DNA of 64,000 nt from an uncultured Porphyromonadaceae bacterium (GTDB lineage Bacteria > Bacteroidota > Bacteroidia > Bacteroidales > Muribaculaceae), in assembly GCA_937892215.1 (NCBI GenBank), contig CALAVE010000026.1, forward strand, positions 1-64,000, written 5' to 3'. This document shows, piece by piece, positions 8,852-18,536 of this stretch; the first letter of the stretch is position 1; the number at the start of each line of letters is the position of its first letter. The notes beneath the pieces were generated by a model. The model had not been told where the DNA came from. It worked only from the letters and a program-made list of their open reading frames with translations, and searched no databases. The translations under genes were made by a program, and so were the position numbers.

Positions 8852-10171
8852 ATGGAGAACAAAAATGTGCCGCAGGTGCGAGTAGGCATCATGAATGAGC
8901 CTCAAATAGCTTTCGTTCTTAACGGGAATTACACTGTGAACGAAGACTTGGTTTCCGGTGAACAGTTAGTGGCTTGCAATAATGGCAAGATTATCTGGAA
9001 TGGGCGAGAATATACCGACCTTAATTTCATGCCCACTGAACCGGACCAAGATTCTTTCACGTTGCGCAATGTTACTATAGGCGTGAGCTTCCACTGGCGC
9101 AGGGAAGAGGACCAGACATTTCGAGGAGCATTGCATCTGATAGTGGAAGATGAAAAAATAACGGCTATCAATATCCTGCCTATAGAAGATTATCTGCTCA
9201 GTGTGATATCGAGTGAGATGAGTGCTACCGCATCGCTGGAGTTACTTAAGGCTCACGCGGTGATTTCGCGGAGTTGGCTCTTGGCGCAGATAAGGAAGAC
9301 CCCGGATGAGGTTAACTCTGATACGGAAATAGAGCAGTTCAGCGACGGTGAATACATCAAGTGGTGGGATCGTGACGACCATGTAAACTTTGACGTATGC
9401 GCCGATGACCACTGTCAGCGCTATCAAGGCATCACCCGAGCCACGACCGAAGCCGTTGCAAAGGCAATTAAAGCTACGTGGGGGCAAGTCCTAATGAGCA
9501 ATGGAGAACTGTGTGACGCACGATTTTCCAAGTCGTGCGGCGGAGTCTTTGAGGAATTTGAGAACTGCTGGGAGAGCCATCATCACAGTTACCTTGAGGC
9601 CCGCAGAGACGGTGAGGACGAAACGGATTTTCCCGACCTGACTCGAGAGGCCGCTGCCGAGGAGTGGATTTTGTCGTCGCCAAAGGCATTCTGTAATACG
9701 AGCGACAAAGAAATCTTGTCGCAGGTGCTAAACGACTACGACCAAGAAACAACCGATTTCTATCGCTGGAAGGTGGAATACACGCAAAACGAGATTGCTG
9801 ATCTGATACGTCGCCGCACTGGCGTGGACTATGGCCGAATCAAGGACCTTCAGCCAGTTGCTCGCGGGACGTCGGGCCGACTGTATAAGATGAAAATCGT
9901 TGGAGAGAAACAGTGTAGAGTTATCGGCAAGGAGTTGGCTATAAGATATGCGCTTAGTGAGAGCGCACTCTACAGTTCGGCATTCGTGGTGGAGAAGCAC
10001 GATGTGGATAGCGCGGGTTACCCGGAAAAGTTTATACTTTATGGAGCCGGCTGGGGCCACGGAGTGGGTCTGTGTCAGATAGGCGCAGCTGTAATGGGAG
10101 CCAAGGGCTATGATTACCGTGAGATACTGCTTCATTACTTTGTGGGGGCGAGTATCGATAAGGAATATTAG
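8852..10171 (+). CDS. SpoIID/LytB domain protein, probable peptidoglycan-cleaving enzyme
   Basis: The SpoIID/LytB signature is clear: LPIEDYLLSVISSEMSA near residue 110, FSKSCGGVFE (226-235) and GWGHGVGLCQIGA followed by YDYREILLHYF at the C terminus. SpoIID of Bacillus is a lytic transglycosylase acting on glycan strands lacking stem peptides, which suits a pathway that also has amidases. The N-terminal 90 residues form a separate beta-rich domain. No clear signal peptide is present, which is odd for a wall enzyme; it could act on imported material or be exported by another route. The AmpG-like permease starts 30 bases downstream. Confidence 0.85.
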   Translation: MENKNVPQVRVGIMNEPQIAFVLNGNYTVNEDLVSGEQLVACNNGKIIWNGREYTDLNFMPTEPDQDSFTLRNVTIGVSFHWRREEDQTFRGALHLIVEDEKITAINILPIEDYLLSVISSEMSATASLELLKAHAVISRSWLLAQIRKTPDEVNSDTEIEQFSDGEYIKWWDRDDHVNFDVCADDHCQRYQGITRATTEAVAKAIKATWGQVLMSNGELCDARFSKSCGGVFEEFENCWESHHHSYLEARRDGEDETDFPDLTREAAAEEWILSSPKAFCNTSDKEILSQVLNDYDQETTDFYRWKVEYTQNEIADLIRRRTGVDYGRIKDLQPVARGTSGRLYKMKIVGEKQCRVIGKELAIRYALSESALYSSAFVVEKHDVDSAGYPEKFILYGAGWGHGVGLCQIGAAVMGAKGYDYREILLHYFVGASIDKEY

Positions 10172-10200
10172 ACAGATAACAGCAATAAAATCAAAAGAAT

Positions 10201-11535
10201 ATGAACGAGAAGATATTAAAGAACGTTTCGCCGTGGTTGTGGGTGCCCACACTGTATTTTGCAGAGGGAATCCCTTATTTCATTGTGAACAACATATCGG
10301 TGCTGATGCTGGCCAAGATGGGCGTTCCCAATGGGGAAATGGCATTGTTTACAAGTCTGTTGTATCTGCCGTGGACCATTAAGCCGTTCTGGAGTCCATT
10401 TGTAGATATCATCAAGACCAAGCGCTGGTGGGTCATTGCTATGCAGATACTGATGTCGGCAGCCTTTATTCTGTTGACGCTCACCATGCCGCATCCGTCG
10501 AGTGAGACCATTGCCAGTGGAGTGACTCCAATAAGCATTTTCACGGTTACATTGCTGCTGTTCATTATTACGGCCTTTGCAAGCGCAACGCATGATATTG
10601 CAGCAGACGGATTTTATATGCTGGCGCTTACCCAGAAAAATCAGGCCGCATTTGTGGGGATACGTTCCACATTCTATCGGTTGTCCTCAATTTTCGGTCA
10701 GGGAGTGCTTGTGTATATAGCCGGAGTGGTTGAGACCAGAACCGGCGATATTCCTATGTCGTGGACCATTACGATGCTTGTAACGGCCGTGATGTTCAGT
10801 GTGGTAACACTGTATCACACGTTCTTTGTGCCACGCCCCGACAGCGACAAGTCGCACATTGCCGATGGCGAGAGCAAGCCCACTGCAAAGCAAATATTCG
10901 TGGAGTTCGGGCAGTCGTTTGCAACTTATTTCAAGAAGCCTGGTCTATGGCTGGCAATAATATTTATGCTTTTTTACCGACTGCCGGAGGCGTTTCTGAT
11001 TAAGATGTGCACACCATTCCTGGTGGCAGGGAGAGAAGTGGGCGGTCTGGGCCTATCAACGGAGAACGTGGGTATAGTGTATGGGACTATAGGAGTTTTC
11101 TTCCTGACGATAGGCGGAATATTAGGAGGCATATATGCATCGAAAGTGGGCCTAAAGAAGTCGCTGTGGTGGATGGCCGCATGTATGACATTGCCGTGCC
11201 TGACATTTGTTTACCTGGCGATATGGCAACCTACAAATCTGGTGGCTATCAGTACGGCCGTGGCGATAGAACAATTTGGTTACGGATTTGGTTTCACGGC
11301 TTATATGCTCTACATGATTTATTTCTCGGAGGGTGAATTCAAGACATCGCATTATGCTATCTGCACCGCGTTCATGGCCCTGAGCATGATGATTCCGGGA
11401 ATGTTCGCAGGATATCTGCAAGAGATGCTAGGCTATGCTAATTTCTTCTGGATGGTGATAGTTTGCTGCATTGCGACACTGGTTGTGACCTATTTCGCCG
11501 ACAAGAGAATTGACCCGGATTACGGACATAAATAA
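10201..11535 (+). CDS. ampG: AmpG-like MFS permease for muropeptides
   Basis: A 444-residue major-facilitator protein with about 12 hydrophobic segments. The opening (SPWLWVPTLYFAEGIPYFIVNN) and the TSLLYLPWTIKPFWSP motif are typical of the AmpG/PAT-SLC33 branch, which imports GlcNAc-anhydroMurNAc muropeptides through the inner membrane. It sits between the SpoIID/LytB gene and NamZ, so wall-fragment import is well supported by context. The substrate is inferred; related carriers transport other solutes. Gaps of 29 and 21 bases place it within the operon. Confidence 0.82.
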   Translation: MNEKILKNVSPWLWVPTLYFAEGIPYFIVNNISVLMLAKMGVPNGEMALFTSLLYLPWTIKPFWSPFVDIIKTKRWWVIAMQILMSAAFILLTLTMPHPSSETIASGVTPISIFTVTLLLFIITAFASATHDIAADGFYMLALTQKNQAAFVGIRSTFYRLSSIFGQGVLVYIAGVVETRTGDIPMSWTITMLVTAVMFSVVTLYHTFFVPRPDSDKSHIADGESKPTAKQIFVEFGQSFATYFKKPGLWLAIIFMLFYRLPEAFLIKMCTPFLVAGREVGGLGLSTENVGIVYGTIGVFFLTIGGILGGIYASKVGLKKSLWWMAACMTLPCLTFVYLAIWQPTNLVAISTAVAIEQFGYGFGFTAYMLYMIYFSEGEFKTSHYAICTAFMALSMMIPGMFAGYLQEMLGYANFFWMVIVCCIATLVVTYFADKRIDPDYGHK

Positions 11536-11556
11536 TTTCCTAAAAATGAAAGAGAT

Positions 11557-12819
11557 ATGAGAAGAATTATAATAAGTTGCCTGACGGCAATGCTGGTTAT
11601 GAGCGTAAGTGCGGTGGTGAAGCCCGGAGTGGAGGTACTGCGCGACGGTGGCTTTAAGCAGTTGCAAGGAAAGCGTGTGGGGTTGGTTACTAATCCAAGT
11701 GGAATAGATAATAACTTGAAATCCACAGTAGATATCCTTAACGAGGCGCCGGGTGTGAAACTGGTGGCACTGTTCGGCCCGGAGCATGGAGTACGCGGCA
11801 ACGCGCATGCCGGTGATGCAGTGGGAGATGCAGTTGATCCCAAGACGGGTATAAAGATGTTCTCGCTGTTCGGCAAGACTCATAAGCCGACGGCCGAGAT
11901 GCTGAAGGGCATAGATGTGCTGGTGTATGATATTCAGGACATAGGTTGCCGCAGTTACACGTTCTATGCCACGATGGGTGTGTGCATGGAAGCCTGCGCT
12001 GAGAACGGCGTGGAATTTATGGTGCTGGACCGTCCCAATCCGCTTGGGGGCAACAAGGTGGAGGGAAACCTTGTGGAAGAAGGTTATTTCTCGTTTGTGA
12101 GCAAGTACGCGATACCATATCTGTACGGCCTGACGCCTGGTGAGTTGGCTAAATTCCTCAATGGAGAAGGTCTGATTAAGGGCAAGGCAAAACTTACGGT
12201 GATTCCCATGGAGGGCTGGAATCGCACAATGAAGTTTCGCGACACCGGAATGCCCTGGGTGCTACCATCACCACAGATTCCCACACCGGAGAGTGCTTTC
12301 TTCTATCCGCTGTCGGGCATACTGGGCGAATTGTATATCTTCAACACCGGAATAGGCTATACGTTGCCGTTCCAACTGTTTGCCGCATCGTGGATTGACG
12401 CAGACTCGCTGGCTACACGCATGAATGCGCTGAACTTGCCAGGACTGCAGTTCCGCCCGATAAACGTGAAACCATTCTTCGCTCTGTCGGTGGCGGTGGA
12501 TAAGACGTTGCAGGAAGTTCATGGAGTTCAGACATATATCACTGACGTGGACAAAGCAAATCTGACGCTTACGCAATTCTATTTCCTTCAGGTGATACAC
12601 GAGATGTATCCCGATGTGAAGATATTTGAGCAGAACCCCAAGCGTTATGCCATGTTCGACAAGGTGTGCGGAACAAAGGAAATAAGGGAGCGTTTTATTA
12701 AGCGTTTCAAGGTGGAAGATATCATTGGCTACTTCAACAAGGACGCTGAAACATTTAAGTTGCGTAGCGCGAAGTATTACATCTATAACGAAGGCTCCGA
12801 CTTGCAGCCACAGCCATGA
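11557..12819 (+). CDS. namZ: NamZ-type exo-beta-N-acetylmuramidase (DUF1343, GH171)
   Basis: A 420-residue DUF1343 protein with a signal peptide (about 1-20, ending SAV). Family hallmarks are GKRVGLVTNPSGID, LFGPEHGVRG, YDIQDIGCRSYTFYATM and VLDRPNPLGG. NamZ (YbbC) of Bacillus subtilis and homologues in Tannerella release terminal MurNAc from the non-reducing end of peptidoglycan fragments. Its place just before D-lactate dehydrogenase, MurT, MurK and MurQ strongly supports that role: it makes the MurNAc that the following proteins import and degrade. It likely acts in the periplasm. Confidence 0.9.
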   Translation: MRRIIISCLTAMLVMSVSAVVKPGVEVLRDGGFKQLQGKRVGLVTNPSGIDNNLKSTVDILNEAPGVKLVALFGPEHGVRGNAHAGDAVGDAVDPKTGIKMFSLFGKTHKPTAEMLKGIDVLVYDIQDIGCRSYTFYATMGVCMEACAENGVEFMVLDRPNPLGGNKVEGNLVEEGYFSFVSKYAIPYLYGLTPGELAKFLNGEGLIKGKAKLTVIPMEGWNRTMKFRDTGMPWVLPSPQIPTPESAFFYPLSGILGELYIFNTGIGYTLPFQLFAASWIDADSLATRMNALNLPGLQFRPINVKPFFALSVAVDKTLQEVHGVQTYITDVDKANLTLTQFYFLQVIHEMYPDVKIFEQNPKRYAMFDKVCGTKEIRERFIKRFKVEDIIGYFNKDAETFKLRSAKYYIYNEGSDLQPQP

Positions 12820-12876
12820 CGCGATGGCATGGCGAGAGAATGTAGGAGCAGAGCCTGATAACCAATAGAGAGCCGA

Positions 12877-15675
12877 ATGAAAAAGAATTATAAGAAATAC
12901 ATTGAGGCGATAAGTGCAGTGATTCCCTCGGAGCGAATTTATACGGATGATTTGCGCTGTCTCACATGGGGGACTGACGCCAGTTTCTACCGATTGCTGC
13001 CCAAGGTGGTGATACGGAGCGAGAATGAGCAGGAGGTGTCATTCCTGCTTAAGACCGCATCAGAGATGAAGTTGCCGGTGACGTTCCGCGCCGCGGGTAC
13101 CAGCCTCTCAGGGCAGTCGGTAACCGATTCGATACTGATAGTTGCAGGTAAGAATTGGGAAAAATACAGCATTAACGCTGATGCCAGTGCCATAACGTTA
13201 CAACCCGGAATAGTGGGAAGCCGTGTGGATGAGATACTGCGCCCGCTGGGCAAGATTTTCCCGCCGGATCCGGCCTCGAAAAATTCGGCTATGGTGGGCG
13301 GAATAGTGATGAACAACGCTTCAGGTATGAGTTGCGGCACACACGCGAACAGCGATAAGGTGCTGCAAAGCATGCGTCTGGTTCTTGCCGACGGTACTAT
13401 ACTGGATACCGGTGATGCCGAGAGCCGAAAGCAATTCAGCGCGACTCATGGCGAGTTCATAGGAAAGATAGAGGCACTGCGACAGCGCGTGATGGGCAAT
13501 CCCGAGCTGGTGGAACGCATTAAGCGCAAGTATTCCATCAAGAACGTTACCGGTCTGAATCTTTACCCGCTGATTAGGTTTACCGACCCCTTTGAGATTA
13601 TATCTCACTTGATGGTGGGCAGCGAAGGGACACTGGGTTTTGCGAGCGAATTCACGATGCAGACCGGTCACCTCTATAGCCATTCAGCAAGTGCGATGCT
13701 ATATTTCAGCGAGATGCGTAGCGCCTGCGAGGCGGTGGTGGCGATGAAGAACCTGCCGGTGGAGTGCGCTGAGATACTGGACCGCAAGTCGCTGGCATCG
13801 GTGAACGACACTACCGGAGAGAACCTGACGGCAGTGCTGGTGCGAACCAGCGCCGACAGTGAATCGGAGTTGAGCGCAAATATCGGCATGATAGAACTGC
13901 TACTGTCACAGTTTGAACTGTATGTGCCGGCACACTTCACGAGCGACCCTAAGGAATATGGGAAATACTGGGCCATCCGCTCCGGGATTTTTCCGAGTGT
14001 GGGCGGAACGCGACCGTTAGGCACAACCGTGCTAATAGAGGATGTGGCATTCCATATCGAAGACCTGCCTGATGCTACGGTGGACCTTGCAAACCTGCTG
14101 GTGGAGCACGGTTATGACGACAGTTGCATCTATGGGCATGCCCTTGAAGGGAACTATCACTTCATCATATCTCAGAGTTTTGATACTGATGAAGAGGTGG
14201 CAAAATATCGCCATCTGATGGAGGATATAGTGAAACTGGTGGTGGATAAATATGACGGCTCGCTGAAGGCTGAGCACGGAACGGGTCGCAACATGGCACC
14301 GTTTGTGCGGAAAGAGTGGGGCGACGAGGCGTGGCAGGTGATGCGTGAAATCAAGAACATATTCGACCCCGACAATCTGCTCAACCCCGGTGTGATATTC
14401 AATGACGACCCTGACTGCTACATAAAGAACACCAAACCTATGCCGCTCACTAACGACCATGTGGACAAGTGCATAGAGTGCGGATTCTGTGAGGTGAACT
14501 GCGTGTCGTGCGGATTTACGCTATCGTCGCGTCAGCGTATAGTGGCACGCCGAGAGATATCCAGGTTGCAGAAAACAGGAGAGAACAAAGGACGTCTTAA
14601 GCGACTGGAGAAGCAATACAAGTATTACGGAGACGAGACTTGTGCCGCCGACGGACTTTGCTCAATGTCGTGCCCGATGAAGATAAACGTGGGCGATATG
14701 ACGCATGACATCCGCACCCAAAACATGAGTCCGGATAGCCGTGGATACAGGTTTGGCGAATATTGCTCGCGAAAGATGAATACAGTTCGCAAGGGACTGA
14801 AAACGCTACTTTATGTGGCGAATGCCGCGCATGCAGTGATGGGCGACAATCTGACGGAAAAAACAGGGCGAGCTCTGCACAAGGCGGGGTTACCGCTATG
14901 GACCCCGTCATTGCCTAAACCGCACAGGAACAAGAAAGTGCGTCAGCCCAAGAGCGAAAAGAAGGTGGTGTATTTCCCCAGTTGCCTAAATCAGACTTTC
15001 GGGCATTCGAAAGGCGTGAAGCGAGACTTGACCACCGAAGTAGTGAAATTGCTTAATAAGGCAGGATGGGAAGTGATATTCCCTGAGGGGATGAAGGACC
15101 TGTGCTGCGGAATGATATGGGAAAGCAAGGGCATGCCGGTGGTAGCCAACAGAAAAACGGCTGAGTTGGAAGTAGCGTTACTGACGGCGAGCGAAAACGG
15201 GCGTTATCCGGTGGTGTGCGACCAGAGCCCATGCCTGCATCGTATGCGTGGGCACATGGAGCGCCTGAAACCTCTGGAATTGCTTGAGTTTATCCATGAC
15301 TACGTTATGGAAGACCTGAATTTCACGGCGACCGATGAGCCTGTGGCGCTTCATTTGACCTGTTCATCCCGACTTATGGGCATGAATGACAAGATAATGG
15401 AACTGGCGAGGAAGTGCTCCACCGCAGTGCTCGTTCCGGAAGGAGTGGGTTGCTGCGGTTTTGCCGGCGATAAGGGGATGTTTACCCCCGAACTGAATGA
15501 GTACGCTTTGCGCAAATTACGCCGGCAGGTGGAGAAAGCCGGCGTGAAGCGCGGCTTCTCGAACAGCCGCACGTGTGAGATGGGGTTGACCACCCACAGT
15601 GGCGTTCCCTATCAATCGCTTGTGTATCTGATAAATGAATGTACAACAACAAAAAACGATAAAAATGGCAAGTAA
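12877..15675 (+). CDS. FAD/Fe-S D-lactate dehydrogenase, Dld-II type
   Basis: A 932-residue fusion with an FAD_binding_4 domain (about 35-250; TFRAAGTSLSGQSV, NNASGMSCGT), an FAD-oxidase C domain (to about 520; HALEGNYHFI, EHGTGRNMAPFVR), a ferredoxin-like domain (CIECGFCEVNC and CAADGLCSMSCPM) and C-terminal CCG repeats (DLCCGMIW, GCCGFAGDKGMF). This layout and length match Dld-II respiratory D-lactate dehydrogenases such as the Shewanella enzyme. It should pass electrons to the quinone pool. MurQ releases D-lactate from MurNAc-6-P, so this enzyme disposes of the by-product of the same operon. Glycolate oxidase is the main alternative. Its end overlaps the next start by 11 bases. Confidence 0.85.
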   Translation: MKKNYKKYIEAISAVIPSERIYTDDLRCLTWGTDASFYRLLPKVVIRSENEQEVSFLLKTASEMKLPVTFRAAGTSLSGQSVTDSILIVAGKNWEKYSINADASAITLQPGIVGSRVDEILRPLGKIFPPDPASKNSAMVGGIVMNNASGMSCGTHANSDKVLQSMRLVLADGTILDTGDAESRKQFSATHGEFIGKIEALRQRVMGNPELVERIKRKYSIKNVTGLNLYPLIRFTDPFEIISHLMVGSEGTLGFASEFTMQTGHLYSHSASAMLYFSEMRSACEAVVAMKNLPVECAEILDRKSLASVNDTTGENLTAVLVRTSADSESELSANIGMIELLLSQFELYVPAHFTSDPKEYGKYWAIRSGIFPSVGGTRPLGTTVLIEDVAFHIEDLPDATVDLANLLVEHGYDDSCIYGHALEGNYHFIISQSFDTDEEVAKYRHLMEDIVKLVVDKYDGSLKAEHGTGRNMAPFVRKEWGDEAWQVMREIKNIFDPDNLLNPGVIFNDDPDCYIKNTKPMPLTNDHVDKCIECGFCEVNCVSCGFTLSSRQRIVARREISRLQKTGENKGRLKRLEKQYKYYGDETCAADGLCSMSCPMKINVGDMTHDIRTQNMSPDSRGYRFGEYCSRKMNTVRKGLKTLLYVANAAHAVMGDNLTEKTGRALHKAGLPLWTPSLPKPHRNKKVRQPKSEKKVVYFPSCLNQTFGHSKGVKRDLTTEVVKLLNKAGWEVIFPEGMKDLCCGMIWESKGMPVVANRKTAELEVALLTASENGRYPVVCDQSPCLHRMRGHMERLKPLELLEFIHDYVMEDLNFTATDEPVALHLTCSSRLMGMNDKIMELARKCSTAVLVPEGVGCCGFAGDKGMFTPELNEYALRKLRRQVEKAGVKRGFSNSRTCEMGLTTHSGVPYQSLVYLINECTTTKNDKNGK

Positions 15676-16822
15676 ATCACAACGAGTTCTGGCGCTCGAC
15701 ATTCTGCGCGGAATCACAATAGCGGGAATGCTGCTTGTGAATAACCCCGGCTCGTGGGGGCACTTGTACGCACCGCTGGCGCATGCGGAGTGGATAGGTC
15801 TCACCCCAACCGACCTGGTGTTCCCGTTCTTTATGTTTGTAATGGGAGTTTCCATGTATTTCTCACTGAAGAAGTATCAGTTCACTCTAAGCGGTAAGTT
15901 GCTGTGGAAGATAGTTCGGCGGACCGTAATCCTGTTTTTGATTGGCTGGGCTGTGGGCATATTCGCGCGGTTTGTCTATGGGCTATCGGGTGATAAGACG
16001 GTGAGTGAAATACTGGAGAATCTGGACACCCTTCGTGCGCTGGGCGTGTTCCAGCGCTTGGCTCTGGTGTATTTCTTCGGGTCGATGATTGCAGTACTGT
16101 GCAAGCACAAGTTCATACCGTGGATAATAGCCCTGATTCTGGTGGCATATGCCTTTATACTGGGCTTGGGGCATGGATATGAATTCAGCCTTGATAACAT
16201 AATTGCCCGTATTGACCTGAGTGTGCTGGGCGAGAAGCATCTCTATACAGAGACTGTGGATGGCGTGACACTGCCAATCGACCCCGAGGGTCTGCTGAGC
16301 ACCCTCCCATGCATCGCGCATGTTCTGATAGGATTCATGGTGGGAAAAATTATCATGCAGACCCATAATCATGCAGACCGAATCAGTAAACTGCTGCTGA
16401 CCGGATTCATATTGATGCTCAGCGGGTGGCTTTTGAGTTACGGTATTCCAGTGGGCAAGAAGATGTGGTCGTCGACCTTTGTGCTGATTACTTGCGGTCT
16501 GGCGATGAGCATTCTGGCGCTGCTTATCCATGTGGTGGATGTGAAAGGCAAAAAACGCTGGAGCCGGTTCTTTGAGGCATTCGGTGTGAACCCGCTGATG
16601 CTGTATCTGTGCGGAACCGTGCTGGCAATAGTGTTTGGCGCTGTGCCGCTGTGGTATGATGCAGAGGGTGCGAAGGTGACCGTACACAGCCTTGTCTATG
16701 ACGGACTTTTGGACATATTCCAGCCGAAGACGGCCTCGTGCCTATACGCAATCTTGTTTGTGTGCCTTAACTGGGTGCTGGGGTACGTGTTGTACAAGAA
16801 GAAAATCTATGTGAAAATTTAA
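15665..16822 (+). CDS. murT: MurT-like MurNAc transporter (DUF5009/COG4299 membrane protein)
   Basis: A polytopic protein with about 10 membrane segments of the COG4299 family, whose eukaryotic relatives are heparan-alpha-glucosaminide acetyltransferases. Hallmarks are RVLALDILRGITIAGM, the NNPGSWGHLYAPLAHAEW loop and GLTPTDLVFPFFMFVMG. In Tannerella forsythia the homologue beside murK and murQ was reported as an inner-membrane MurNAc transporter (MurT), and the gene order here is the same. An acyltransferase role is the alternative. I chose the ATG at 15665; an ATG at 15635 would add 10 Lys/Gln-rich residues and increase the overlap with the dehydrogenase gene. Confidence 0.83.
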   Translation: MASKSQRVLALDILRGITIAGMLLVNNPGSWGHLYAPLAHAEWIGLTPTDLVFPFFMFVMGVSMYFSLKKYQFTLSGKLLWKIVRRTVILFLIGWAVGIFARFVYGLSGDKTVSEILENLDTLRALGVFQRLALVYFFGSMIAVLCKHKFIPWIIALILVAYAFILGLGHGYEFSLDNIIARIDLSVLGEKHLYTETVDGVTLPIDPEGLLSTLPCIAHVLIGFMVGKIIMQTHNHADRISKLLLTGFILMLSGWLLSYGIPVGKKMWSSTFVLITCGLAMSILALLIHVVDVKGKKRWSRFFEAFGVNPLMLYLCGTVLAIVFGAVPLWYDAEGAKVTVHSLVYDGLLDIFQPKTASCLYAILFVCLNWVLGYVLYKKKIYVKI

Positions 16823-16842
16823 CTATAAAAATATAAGGACTT

Positions 16843-17685
16843 ATGATTCTGATAGCAGATTGCGGGTCAACCAAGATAGATTGGTGCCTGATTAACGGAA
16901 AAGAGAAGGTGGCGCAGATATTCACCACCGGTATGAATGCATTGCTCATGACAGAGGCAGAAATGACTGAGCGAATAAAGACAGAGTTGCTGCCTCACAT
17001 TCGCGGATATAAGGTGACCGAGGTTTACTATTATGGAGCCGGAATAATATCTGATGAGATAAAAAGTCAGGTTATAAACGCGATAAAGGCCAATATTCCC
17101 ACGGCAGAGAAGGTGGAGGTGGACAGTGACTTGCTGGCTGCGGCGCGCGCACTGTGCGGTCACAAGCCCGGTATCGCATGTATTCTGGGCACAGGCTCGA
17201 ACTCGTGCTACTACGATGGCGAAAAGGTGGTGGACAACGTGTCGCCACTGGGCTATATACTGGGCGATGAGGGCAGTGGTGCCGTTCTGGGCAAACTGCT
17301 CGTGGGTGATGTGTTGAAGAAACAGTTGCCGGAGCACCTGTGTGAAAAGTTCCTAAAGGAATATGACCTGGACAGGACCAAGATAATCACAGCCGTGTAT
17401 CGCCAACCGGCCGCCAACCGTTTCCTTGCCCAGTTCGCCCCGTTCCTGGAGCATAATATCCATGAGCCGTCGATACGCGCCATAGTGTTCCGCTCATTCA
17501 CCGACTTCTTCGTGCGAAACGTGGAGAGTTATCCCAACTATAAGGACCTGCCGTGCAACTTTGTGGGGTCAATAGCTCTGCTGGAAAAGGACGTGCTGAA
17601 AGAGGCCGCCGCCGCACGCGGAATAACCATAGGAAACATAATTCAGGATCCTATGGAGGGACTTATCGTGTATCATTCAAATTAA
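16843..17685 (+). CDS. murK: N-acetylmuramic acid kinase (BadF/NagK-like)
   Basis: A 280-residue ASKHA sugar kinase with an intact phosphate-1 loop (DCGSTKIDW, 6-14), YYYGAG, DSDLLAAARAL, GTGSNSCYYDGE and YILGDEGSGAVLG. It should phosphorylate MurNAc with ATP to MurNAc-6-P in the cytoplasm, the step that prepares it for MurQ. The murT-murK-murQ order matches the Tannerella MurNAc operon. GlcNAc kinase activity is possible because the families overlap. A paralogue with changed active-site residues lies at 2267. Confidence 0.88.
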   Translation: MILIADCGSTKIDWCLINGKEKVAQIFTTGMNALLMTEAEMTERIKTELLPHIRGYKVTEVYYYGAGIISDEIKSQVINAIKANIPTAEKVEVDSDLLAAARALCGHKPGIACILGTGSNSCYYDGEKVVDNVSPLGYILGDEGSGAVLGKLLVGDVLKKQLPEHLCEKFLKEYDLDRTKIITAVYRQPAANRFLAQFAPFLEHNIHEPSIRAIVFRSFTDFFVRNVESYPNYKDLPCNFVGSIALLEKDVLKEAAAARGITIGNIIQDPMEGLIVYHSN

Positions 17686-17708
17686 TAGCGTTTTAAGAAA
17701 TAGCAGTT

Positions 17709-18527
17709 ATGTCATTTGTAAAGATAAGTGAGCAGCCGTCGCTCTATAATGACTTGGAAAAGAAGAGCGTTCATGAGTTGCTTACGGAAATAAACAGGGA
17801 AGACCACAAGGTGGCCGACGCAGTGGAGAAAGCCATTCCGCAGATAGAGCGTCTGGTGACCGGCATAGTGGAGCGTATGCGCCGCGGCGGCCGTATATTC
17901 TATATGGGAGCCGGGACGTCGGGGCGACTGGGAGTGCTTGACGCGAGCGAGATACCGCCCACATTCGGGATGGCCCCGGGATGGATAATAGGCATTATAG
18001 CCGGAGGAGACACTGCGCTGAGGAATGCCGTGGAGAATGCCGAGGACGACACGGATCAGGCGTGGAAGGACCTGCTGGAATATGGCATTAATGATAAGGA
18101 CACGGTGATAGGCATAGCCGCATCGGGTACAACCCCTTATGTGATAGGGGCTTTGCGCGATGCCCGTGCCCATGGGTGCCTCACGGCATGTGTCACGAGC
18201 AACCCCGACGCGCCGGTGAGCGAGGTGGCCGAGATTGCCATAGAAATGATAGTGGGTCCGGAGTATGTGACCGGAAGTTCGCGCATGAAGTCGGGTACAG
18301 GACAGAAACTTATCTGTAACATGATTTCCACGAGCGTGATGATTAAGATGGGTCGCGTGAAAGGCAACAAGATGGTGAACATGCAGCTCACCAACAAGAA
18401 ACTTGTGGACCGCGGCACCAGAATGGTAGTGGAGGAACTTGGGCTGAGTTATGAGGCAGCCAAGCGCTTGCTTCTGCTTCACGGCTCGGTGAAGAAAGCG
18501 GTGGACGCGTATCGGAATCAGGAATAA
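17709..18527 (+). CDS. murQ: N-acetylmuramic acid 6-phosphate etherase
   Basis: A 272-residue SIS-domain protein that splits MurNAc-6-P into GlcNAc-6-P and D-lactate. The family signature is complete: GRIFYMGAGTSGRLGVLDAS followed by EIPPTFG, with Glu81 matching the catalytic Glu83 of the E. coli enzyme, and SSRMKSGTGQKLICNM for sugar-phosphate binding. Length is close to other MurQ proteins. It follows murK by 23 bases. Downstream NagA and NagB, needed to use GlcNAc-6-P, are not in this window. Confidence 0.95.
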   Translation: MSFVKISEQPSLYNDLEKKSVHELLTEINREDHKVADAVEKAIPQIERLVTGIVERMRRGGRIFYMGAGTSGRLGVLDASEIPPTFGMAPGWIIGIIAGGDTALRNAVENAEDDTDQAWKDLLEYGINDKDTVIGIAASGTTPYVIGALRDARAHGCLTACVTSNPDAPVSEVAEIAIEMIVGPEYVTGSSRMKSGTGQKLICNMISTSVMIKMGRVKGNKMVNMQLTNKKLVDRGTRMVVEELGLSYEAAKRLLLLHGSVKKAVDAYRNQE

Positions 18528-18536
18528 AACGCAGGT